From Bacteroidia bacterium (lineage in GTDB: Bacteria > Bacteroidota > Bacteroidia > NS11-12g > UBA955), in contig JADLHV010000103.1 of assembly GCA_020848595.1 (NCBI GenBank), positions 1-10,896 on the forward strand: a DNA stretch of 10,896 nt, given 5' to 3'. The position numbers and the translations under genes were made by a program. The notes under the pieces were generated by a model, which saw only the letters and a list, made by a program, of their open reading frames with translations, was not told the DNA's origin and ran no database searches. Position 1 is the stretch's first letter; each line of letters begins with the position of its first letter. This document shows positions 5,248 to 10,896 of this stretch, piece by piece.

Positions 5248-7140
5248 ATGAGTGATGCCATCAAGCACGAATGCGGTATCGCATTCATCAGGCTTCTAAA
5301 ACCCCTAGAATATTTTACTGAAAAATATGGTACGCCATTTTACGGTCTGAAAAAACTTCAGCTCTTAATGGCAAAACAGATTAATCGTGGACAAGATGGC
5401 GCTGGAATCGGTGTTATCAAGCTAGATCCACAGTTTGGTCAGCGTTATTTAGCCCGAAAACGATCCAATGATCCTAATCCAGTAGCGGGGATATTTGATG
5501 AAGTTAATAATACATTGCAGGAATTAGATCCTGAAATGATGAATAATGCTCTTTATCTCAAAGAGAATTTTCCTTATGCAGGAGAATTATTATTAGGCCA
5601 TTTAAGGTATGGAACTCATGGAGGTAATAATCTCGAGAATTTACATCCATTTTTAAGACAAAATAATTGGATGTGTCGTAATCTCGTTTTAGCTGGGAAT
5701 TATAATCTTACCAACGTAGACGAGTTATTTACTCAACTTATAGAATTAGGACAACAGCCTAAAGAAATAAGTGATAATGTGACAATGCTTGAAAAAATTG
5801 GTCACTTTTTAGATGAAGAGAATGAGCGATTATTTAAGCAATTTAAGAAAGATGGTTATACGAATTTTGAGATAACTCAGAAAATAAAAGAGCACTTAAA
5901 TATTGAAAACATTCTTAAAAATGCTTTCAAACGCACTGATGGTGGTTATAGTATGGTCGGAATGATAGGTCACGGAGCATCTTTTGTTATTCGCGATCCA
6001 AACGGAATTCGACCAGCTTTTTGGTATGCTAATGATGAGATGTTGGTTGTAGCAAGTGAAAGAGCTGCTATCACAACTTCATTTAATGTAGATTATAAAA
6101 CAATTAAAGAAGTTACTCCAGGCTGCGCTCTTATTATTCAAAAAGATGGGTCTTTTGAAGAGAAACGTATCTTAGATTCAAAACCGCAAAAATCTTGCTC
6201 ATTCGAACGTATTTATTTTTCAAGAGGTAATGATGCCGATATCTATTCTGAAAGAAAAACTCTTGGAAAATTATTAGCTCCTAAAGTATTAGATGCTCTC
6301 AATTATGATATAGAAAATGCAGTTTTTGCCTATATTCCCAATACTGCAGCTACATCATTTTATGGAATGATTGATGGTATAAATGATTGGTTGAAAATAA
6401 GACGTTCTGAAGTATTAATGGCCGAACGCGACACTTTAACTGAAGAGCGAATTAGAGAAATATTAACATATAGAATTCGTCGTGAAAAGATATTGGTTAA
6501 AGATGCAAAAATGCGTACCTTTATTACCAATGATAACGACCGTGAAGATTTGGTTGGTCATGCTTATGATGTAACCTATGGTATCATCGAGCCAGATAAG
6601 GATACATTGGTTATCATTGATGATTCTATCGTTAGAGGTACTACTTTAAAAACTAGTATTTTAAGAATTTTAGGACGTTTAAAACCTAAAAAGATAATTG
6701 TTCTTTCGAGTGCTCCTCAAATTTTATTTCCAGATTGTTACGGTATCGATATGAGCAGATTGAAAGATTTTGTTGCTTTTAGAGCATTACTCGATTTGCT
6801 TAAAGACCGCAATTTGATGCATAAATTAGACGAAACTTATGCTGCATGTAAGGCCGAAATGCAAAAACCTGTTGAGCAAATGCAAAATCAAGTTATTGCA
6901 TTATATAAATTGTTTACTCAAGAAGAAATATCGAATAAAATTGCTGAAATAGTAAAACCCGAAGATTTCGAATCTGAAGTTCAAATTATATTCCAAACAG
7001 TTGATGATTTACATGTTGCTTGTCCAAACCATACAGGTGATTGGTATTTCACAGGCGATTTTCCGACTCCAGGTGGCAACAAAATTACCAATCGCGCCTT
7101 CATATATTTTATGGAGAAAAACAACGCTAGAGCCTACTAG
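5248..7140 (+). CDS. PurF-like amidophosphoribosyltransferase, long Bacteroidota form
   Basis: The protein has an N-terminal Ntn glutaminase domain and a C-terminal phosphoribosyltransferase domain. Canonical PurF makes 5-phosphoribosylamine from PRPP and glutamine, the first step of purine synthesis. Cys9, after the short propeptide MSDAIKHE, is the expected nucleophile. NRGQDGAGI (46-54), GHLRYGTHGG (117-126) and SDNVTML (175-181) follow, then RDPNGIRP (249-256), ASER (269-272) and CSFERIYFSRG (317-327). The PRPP loop is LVIIDDSIVRGTT (454-466), then SSAPQILFPDCYGIDM (487-502). At 630 residues it is clearly longer than ordinary PurF (about 470-510), with extra sequence at about 55-112 and 382-412. 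Several conserved spots differ: AHNGNLTN is AGNYNLTN (149-156), the PVPDSG-like loop is IPNTA (363-367), and KNRYVGRTFI is KDAKMRTFI (418-426). I recognise the form from other Bacteroidota; its exact reaction is unproven. ATG 5248 is fixed by the promoter just upstream. Confidence 0.9.
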   Translation: MSDAIKHECGIAFIRLLKPLEYFTEKYGTPFYGLKKLQLLMAKQINRGQDGAGIGVIKLDPQFGQRYLARKRSNDPNPVAGIFDEVNNTLQELDPEMMNNALYLKENFPYAGELLLGHLRYGTHGGNNLENLHPFLRQNNWMCRNLVLAGNYNLTNVDELFTQLIELGQQPKEISDNVTMLEKIGHFLDEENERLFKQFKKDGYTNFEITQKIKEHLNIENILKNAFKRTDGGYSMVGMIGHGASFVIRDPNGIRPAFWYANDEMLVVASERAAITTSFNVDYKTIKEVTPGCALIIQKDGSFEEKRILDSKPQKSCSFERIYFSRGNDADIYSERKTLGKLLAPKVLDALNYDIENAVFAYIPNTAATSFYGMIDGINDWLKIRRSEVLMAERDTLTEERIREILTYRIRREKILVKDAKMRTFITNDNDREDLVGHAYDVTYGIIEPDKDTLVIIDDSIVRGTTLKTSILRILGRLKPKKIIVLSSAPQILFPDCYGIDMSRLKDFVAFRALLDLLKDRNLMHKLDETYAACKAEMQKPVEQMQNQVIALYKLFTQEEISNKIAEIVKPEDFESEVQIIFQTVDDLHVACPNHTGDWYFTGDFPTPGGNKITNRAFIYFMEKNNARAY

Positions 7141-7150
7141 AATTGGTTTT

Positions 7151-7154
7151 AGGA
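7151..7154 (+). promoter_or_regulatory. Ribosome-binding site deciding the TrpG/PabA start
   Basis: AGGA ends six bases before ATG 7161, a proper Shine-Dalgarno spacing in a window where such sites are rare. It favours ATG 7161 over the in-frame TTG at 7143, and the resulting N-terminus MLLLIDNYDSF is that of the family. Confidence 0.5.
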
Positions 7155-7160
7155 TGTATT

Positions 7161-7727
7161 ATGCTCCTGCTTATTGATAATTACGATTCATTTACATTTA
7201 ATCTCAGGGATTATTTTCTGCAACTGGGTCAGGAGGTGTTGGTCGTTAAAAACGATCAAATAAATTCTGATACAATACAAACTTTAGATTTCGATAAAGT
7301 CGTTATTTCACCTGGACCTAATACTCCAGACGAATCAGGTAATTTAATGCAAGTTTTACCTCAGTTGGTAGGTAAGTTTCCAATATTAGGAATTTGTTTA
7401 GGGCATCAAGCATTAGGACAATATTTTGGCGCTGAATTATTGTTGGCACAGAAACCAATGCATGGAAAAGTGTCTTATATAGAACATACTGGGAAGGGCA
7501 TTTATAAGGGATTGCCAAATACTTTTGAAGTTTGCCGATATCATAGCCTTATCTTAAAGCTTTCCAATTCTCCAAGTTTAGTAACAACCGCTTATACAAA
7601 AGAAGGAGAATGCATGGGATTCGACCATGTTCGATTACCTATTTCCGGAATGCAATATCATCCAGAAGCCATTTTAACTCAATTTGGTCTAAAGTTACTT
7701 AAAAATTGGCTCGATACTATTGCTTAG
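7161..7727 (+). CDS. pabA: Class I glutamine amidotransferase, anthranilate/aminodeoxychorismate synthase component II
   Basis: This 188-residue subunit hydrolyses glutamine and passes ammonia to a chorismate-using partner (TrpE for tryptophan, PabB for p-aminobenzoate and folate). LLIDNYDSFTFNL (residues 2-14) and SPGPNTPDESG (50-60) are family signatures. The catalytic triad is Cys79 in GICLGHQALG, and His167 and Glu169 in GMQYHPEA. RYHSL (126-130) is also conserved. The length is normal. No trp or pab partner gene is in the window, so the symbol is a choice: an orphan copy outside a trp operon is more often PabA, or serves both pathways, but TrpG is equally possible from the sequence. It lies 20 bases after the PurF-like gene with no terminator between, so the two are probably one operon. 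That would place two different glutamine-dependent amidotransferases under one promoter. Confidence 0.9.
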   Translation: MLLLIDNYDSFTFNLRDYFLQLGQEVLVVKNDQINSDTIQTLDFDKVVISPGPNTPDESGNLMQVLPQLVGKFPILGICLGHQALGQYFGAELLLAQKPMHGKVSYIEHTGKGIYKGLPNTFEVCRYHSLILKLSNSPSLVTTAYTKEGECMGFDHVRLPISGMQYHPEAILTQFGLKLLKNWLDTIA

Positions 7728-8076
7728 TTGGTGCTGGGAATAAAAAGTATTGATCTTTATCTTCATTTACATAAGCATATTCATAACAGTATTTATACAC
7801 TTTGTTATTTTTAGTTGTTTGACTAGTAAAATAATCAAAATTGAATCCCATTTTTATCAATTTATTTTCTGGAATGAGTTGATTTGATTCCTTCAATAGT
7901 ATCTGACTAATAATTCGTCTGTTTTTACTAAGAATAGAATTGACCGACCTAACAGAATACGGTCTTTCGCTATTTAGTCGATTGTGATAAGCGTTTCGAC
8001 ACCCATCATCACAAAATTTTTTATCACGCCTCCCAATCATAGGTTTGCTGCATTCGAGGCAAACTTTATATCTCAT
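7717..8076 (-). CDS. Small zinc-ribbon protein, DUF2116-like
   Basis: The 119-residue protein begins MRYKVCLECSKPMIGRRDKKFC, with cysteines 6, 9, 22 and 26 forming a CxxC...CxxxC zinc site (second half FCDDGCRNAYHN). A basic helical part follows (residues 33-62, with SVNSILSKNRRII), then IPENKLIKMGFNFDYFTSQ (68-86) and an aromatic C-terminal end, YKYCYEYAYV (94-103). I recognise this layout as a small DUF2116-like family frequent in Bacteroidota. Its function is not known; nucleic-acid or ribosome contact is only suggested by the basic zinc ribbon. The frame is open back to a TTG at 8112, but ATG 8076 is the better start because it precedes the zinc motif directly and the predicted promoter lies at 8112-8082. 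Its last 11 bases overlap the end of the convergent trpG/pabA gene. Confidence 0.85.
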   Translation of the reverse strand: MRYKVCLECSKPMIGRRDKKFCDDGCRNAYHNRLNSERPYSVRSVNSILSKNRRIISQILLKESNQLIPENKLIKMGFNFDYFTSQTTKNNKVYKYCYEYAYVNEDKDQYFLFPAPTKQ

Positions 8077-8081
8077 AGAAT

Positions 8082-8112
8082 CAAAATTAAGTAGATTAAA
8101 AAAGAAATTCAA
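8082..8112 (-). promoter_or_regulatory. Promoter of the zinc-ribbon gene, predicting a leaderless or near-leaderless mRNA
   Basis: Read on the minus strand, TTG (8112-8110), a 20-base spacer and TAATTTTG (8089-8082) match the Bacteroidota -33/-7 layout, the same as at 4536-4566. Transcription should start about 4-7 bases after the G at 8082, that is about 8078-8075, essentially on the ATG at 8076-8074. Confidence 0.5.
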
Positions 8113-8166
8113 TTGAACTTAACCGAAATAATAGATTTTTTGTCTGAAATCACTCAAATTTGTAAT

Positions 8167-9234
8167 ATGTTGAATACTAAAAAAAGTCTAGCATTTCTTA
8201 TGGCTTGTCTTTTGCTATTTGTAAACTGTAATAGAGGCGCTAAAGTCATTGCAAAAGAAGCAGAGCGACCATTAAACATCATTTTACTTATAGGTGATGG
8301 AATGGGCTTAGCACAAATATCGGCGGCTTCATTTATATATGGTGGATTGACGCTAGATCAACTCACAGATTTGGGTTTTATTAAAACGTCTTCGGCAAAC
8401 GATTATATTACAGATAGCGCTGCTGGAGCTACTGCTTTTAGTACAGGAGAGAAAAGCTATAACGGCGCAATTGGGGTAGGTATGGACACTATGCCACTAA
8501 TCTCTATACTTGAATTAGCTGAGAAGAATGGTTTATCAAGTGGACTTATTTCTACATGCAGTATTACACATGCCACACCAGCTTCATTTTTTGCTCATCA
8601 AGCAAATAGAGAGATGCATCAAGAAATAGCACAGGATTTTTACAATAAAAATATTGATTTTGTAGCAAGTACAGGTAAACCTTATTTTGATTTAAATAAA
8701 TTAATTCAAAATGGATACGCAATTCAAACAGGCAAGAGCAGTGGAAATATGGATGCTTTAAAAAAGCAGTTTTGGTTTTATAATGATAGTATTCATCCAC
8801 CTAAAGCAAACGAAAGAGGCGCATGGTTAAATGATGCAACTCGATTAGGAATTAAACATTTAGCCAATAATAAAAAAGGCTTCTTTTTGATGGTAGAAGG
8901 CAGTCAGATTGATTGGGGTGGGCATGATACAGATTTTAATTATACTATTAGCGAGTTGCGCGACTTTGATTTAGCAATAAAAACAGCAATTGACTTTGCC
9001 AAGAAAGATGGTCATACCTTAGTAATAGTAACAGCAGATCACGAGACAGGTGGACTAACCTTAGACGCGGGTACCCTATCGCCACGTTCGATTCAACATC
9101 ATTACGCTAGTGCACACCATTCGGGTATTATGGTGCCAATTTATGCATTTGGACCAGGTGCATCATTATTTAGAGGGACACATGAAAATACAGACGTATT
9201 CAAGTTTATGAAATTACTGTTCAATTTCAAATAG
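8167..9234 (+). CDS. Alkaline phosphatase, lipoprotein
   Basis: This 355-residue precursor of a metal-dependent phosphomonoesterase has an N-terminus MLNTKKSLAFLMACLLLFVNC with a hydrophobic core and Cys21, fitting a lipoprotein in the periplasm or outer membrane; Asn at -1 is unusual. The active-site set is complete: Asp44 in IGDGMG, nucleophile Ser84 in TDSAAGATAFSTG (82-94), His135 and Thr137 in THATPA, Arg148, Glu244 in VEGSQIDWGGH, Asp249, His253, Asp290 and His291 in ADHE, and His318 in HSG. His135 and Trp250 stand where E. coli PhoA has Asp153 and Lys328, so this is the Bacillus/mammalian-like variant. The length is shorter than E. coli PhoA (about 470), within the range of compact forms. 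ATG 8167 is preferred to the in-frame TTG at 8113 because it starts a proper signal peptide. The gene is divergent from the zinc-ribbon gene; I see no good plus-strand -7 element or Shine-Dalgarno sequence in the 90-base gap. Confidence 0.95.
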   Translation: MLNTKKSLAFLMACLLLFVNCNRGAKVIAKEAERPLNIILLIGDGMGLAQISAASFIYGGLTLDQLTDLGFIKTSSANDYITDSAAGATAFSTGEKSYNGAIGVGMDTMPLISILELAEKNGLSSGLISTCSITHATPASFFAHQANREMHQEIAQDFYNKNIDFVASTGKPYFDLNKLIQNGYAIQTGKSSGNMDALKKQFWFYNDSIHPPKANERGAWLNDATRLGIKHLANNKKGFFLMVEGSQIDWGGHDTDFNYTISELRDFDLAIKTAIDFAKKDGHTLVIVTADHETGGLTLDAGTLSPRSIQHHYASAHHSGIMVPIYAFGPGASLFRGTHENTDVFKFMKLLFNFK

Positions 9235-9275
9235 ATTTAAGTGGTAAAGATAAGAAGATGAATCGACTACAATAG

Positions 9276-9299
9276 AAAAAGGGAGGAAAAGTACCCCCC
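9276..9299 (-). terminator. Intrinsic terminator of the two-component operon
   Basis: On the minus strand GGGGGG (9299-9294), loop TACTTTT, CCTCCC (9286-9281) and TTTTT (9280-9276) give a six-pair GC-rich stem with one G-U pair, followed by a U tract. It begins 33 bases after the response-regulator stop. Read on the plus strand, the stem has an A-C mismatch and no T tract, so it should not stop phosphatase transcripts well. Confidence 0.75.
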
Positions 9300-9331
9300 G
9301 ATTTCGTTAATTATAAGAAGTAATTTAATAT

Positions 9332-10090
9332 CTAATTTGTGCCTATTACTTGAAGAAGTTTTTCAACTTTATCATGAGTTATATTAACCTCATATTTCTC
9401 TTTAAGAATCAAGTAACCGCCATCACTTTTAACATATTCGCTAACGAATTTAGTATTAATAAGGTACGATTTATGGACACGAATAAATGACTTAATAGAA
9501 GACAAAATATCTTCAAAATGTTTTAAATTTTTAGAGATTACAAGTTTATTGTCATCACTCATCACTATTTCGGAGTATGCTCCATCTGCTTTAATGAAAA
9601 CAATCTCATCCATATTGAGAAATTTAATAGATTGTCCAATAGCCACAGCCACCTTTTTAGAAGATTCAGTATCTAGATTTTGTCTTAAAGCATTATATCT
9701 CTGTAAATTAAGTGGCTTATTAATTTTATTTATAGCTCTATTTACTGCTTCTCTAATCAATTCAGGCTGAATAGGTTTTAAAAGATAATCGATAGCAGAA
9801 AGTTTAAAAGCTTGAAGAGCATAGTCATTGTAAGCGGTAGTAAAGACAATTTCAAAATCGATTTCATCCTCATTAAAGAAATCTAGAATTTGTAAACCAC
9901 TATAACCAGGCATTTCGATATCAAGAAACACCAGATCTGGTTTATGTTTTTTAATGGCTTTGACCCCTTCAGGCAAATCATTACAAGTAGCAACGACCGA
10001 TACATCTTCTAAACAAGTATCTTCAATAATAGCTTGAAGCAACTTTACTGCTCTTAGTTCATCATCTATAATAATTGCTTTTAACACCAT
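9332..10090 (-). CDS. LytTR-family response regulator (LytR/AlgR type)
   Basis: This 252-residue DNA-binding regulator has an N-terminal receiver domain (about residues 4-122), with acidic Asp9 and Asp10, phosphate acceptor Asp57 in LVFLDIEMPG, Thr84/Thr85 and Lys105 in LLKPI. After a linker, a LytTR domain (about 146-247) shows VAVAIGQSIKFLNMDEIVFIKADGAY in its first half and the signature RVHKSYLIN at 204-212. Phosphorylation by the upstream kinase should alter binding to LytTR-type direct repeats. The gene follows the kinase by 60 bases in the same orientation and is closed by the terminator at 9299-9276. The ATG at 10090 is the natural start, one turn before the receiver strand KAIIIDDE. 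No target genes can be assigned from this window, and I did not find a matching pair of repeats here. Confidence 0.96.
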   Translation of the reverse strand: MVLKAIIIDDELRAVKLLQAIIEDTCLEDVSVVATCNDLPEGVKAIKKHKPDLVFLDIEMPGYSGLQILDFFNEDEIDFEIVFTTAYNDYALQAFKLSAIDYLLKPIQPELIREAVNRAINKINKPLNLQRYNALRQNLDTESSKKVAVAIGQSIKFLNMDEIVFIKADGAYSEIVMSDDNKLVISKNLKHFEDILSSIKSFIRVHKSYLINTKFVSEYVKSDGGYLILKEKYEVNITHDKVEKLLQVIGTN

Positions 10091-10150
10091 TCAAATTTGT
10101 TTTTTAATTGACCTATTATTATCATTAATTTGTTATTAAGCCCTTCCGAT

Positions 10151-10896
10151 TTATAAAACGGGTATATTGATTTGTACAGTAGTTCCAAGAGGATTGTTAT
10201 ACTCATCTGATTTATCGATTATTCTTATACTTATAGGATTGATTCTGTCGCTATTAAGAATATCTAAACGGGTTTTATTGGCCCTAGTAGAAAATGATCG
10301 ATGAGCAGCATTTTTCTTAAAATTAATTTCTTCAGATCGTTTTCTTCCAATACCATTGTCATCTATATTGACTTGTAATAATTGATCGATATCACTAAAA
10401 GAAAATGTAATTTTAATTTTCCTATTGCTAGTTTTATGCATTAAGCCGTGTTTTACTGCATTTTCAACATACGGCTGAATCAACATTGGAGGGATTTTAT
10501 ATTGTTCAGGGTATCTAATATCGACAAGTTCGATAGCGTATTCGAGTGTGTTTTCGAATCGCATTTTTTCTAATTGAAGATACAAGTCTAAAGTTTCAAT
10601 TTCTTCTCCAAGAGTAATCGTTTCTCTATTAGATTCTTCAAGAATTTTTCGTGTTAAAATAGAAAATTTGCCTAGATAATTGATAGCTTGTTTTTTATCA
10701 TTGAGATAAATATAACTTTGAATGGTATTTAGAGCATTGAAAATGAAATGGGGATTCATTTGCGAGCGAATACTACTTAAAACGTTTAGTTGAAGAGCCT
10801 TTTCGAGTTTAAATTTTTCGAGTTCAGAAACAGATTTTTGTCTTATAATTCTGATTCGATTGATATATATGTAAACGAAGAAAAATATAAGAGCAC
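10151..10896 (-). CDS. LytS-like sensor histidine kinase, PF06580 type (5' end outside window)
   Basis: The frame is open to the right edge, so the N-terminal sensor part is missing; 247 residues are visible. They begin with the end of a membrane helix, ALIFFFVYIYI (10894-10862), then a basic stop-transfer stretch and a heptad-like helix (SELEKFKLEKALQLN) leading into the phosphorylation motif MNPHFIFNALNTIQ. The histidine codon is at 10750-10748, and the ATG at 10759 is internal to this motif, not a start. The ATPase part follows: IPPMLIQPYVENAVKHGL with the N-box Asn, DDNGIGRKRS, and GTTVQINIPV near the C-terminus. It is the usual partner of LytTR regulators and is transcribed first, 60 bases ahead of one. 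The signal cannot be inferred without the missing part. Many Bacteroidota kinases of this group carry YXYXY or tetratricopeptide sensor domains. Confidence 0.93.
   Translation of the reverse strand, partial: ALIFFFVYIYINRIRIIRQKSVSELEKFKLEKALQLNVLSSIRSQMNPHFIFNALNTIQSYIYLNDKKQAINYLGKFSILTRKILEESNRETITLGEEIETLDLYLQLEKMRFENTLEYAIELVDIRYPEQYKIPPMLIQPYVENAVKHGLMHKTSNRKIKITFSFSDIDQLLQVNIDDNGIGRKRSEEINFKKNAAHRSFSTRANKTRLDILNSDRINPISIRIIDKSDEYNNPLGTTVQINIPVL

Noticed and set aside
8132..8142. Possible plus-strand -7 element TAGATTTTTTG for the phosphatase
   Set aside because: The spacing between TA and TTTG does not fit TAnnTTTG, so it is no better than chance in AT-rich DNA.
8113..8166. N-terminal extension of the alkaline phosphatase from a TTG at 8113
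   Set aside because: It would bury the signal peptide behind 18 extra residues and run through the intergenic region that carries the divergent promoter.

Overview
The window is AT-rich bacterial DNA and almost certainly comes from a member of the Bacteroidota. Three things point there: promoter-like sequences of the TAnnTTTG type with a TTG about 20 bases upstream, few convincing Shine-Dalgarno sequences, and gene families typical of that phylum. These families are a roughly 630-residue PurF-like protein, a small DUF2116-like zinc-ribbon protein, a LytTR response regulator beside a PF06580 histidine kinase, and a sirtuin without its zinc-binding cysteines. No mobile element, CRISPR array, rRNA or tRNA is visible. 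It reads as a mostly chromosomal, core-type region.

Layout. Bases 1-2331 (+) are the C-terminal part of a UvrD-like helicase fused to a PD-(D/E)XK nuclease with a likely Fe-S cluster. It is followed closely by an uncharacterised protein of about 130 residues (2346-2738) and, one base later, a family 2 glycosyltransferase (2740-3768). After a 92-base gap come a class III-type sirtuin (3861-4553) and a DUF4399 lipoprotein (4586-5086) with its own likely promoter. A 161-base intergenic region carries two interlocking inverted repeats and a good -7 element. It leads into the PurF-like amidotransferase (5248-7140) and, 20 bases on, a TrpG/PabA-type glutamine amidotransferase (7161-7727).

The zinc-ribbon gene (8076-7717, minus) converges on trpG/pabA with an 11-base overlap of the coding ends, and its promoter places transcription start almost on the ATG. 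Divergent from it is an alkaline phosphatase lipoprotein (8167-9234, +). The right end holds a minus-strand two-component pair: a LytS-like membrane kinase cut by the window edge (10896-10151), then its LytTR regulator (10090-9332), closed by a good intrinsic terminator at about 9299-9276.

How the genes fit together. The helicase-nuclease should act in DNA end processing or repair, and the two downstream genes look co-transcribed with it without an obvious functional link. The PurF-like protein and the orphan TrpG/PabA are both glutamine-dependent amidotransferases, one of the Ntn type and one of the Cys-His-Glu triad type, and look like one operon touching purine and folate or tryptophan metabolism. 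The phosphatase and the DUF4399 protein are envelope lipoproteins. I did not find a clearly new multi-gene system. The points most worth a second look are the interlocking palindromes before the PurF-like gene, the divergent catalytic regions of that protein, the zinc-less sirtuin and the near-leaderless zinc-ribbon gene.
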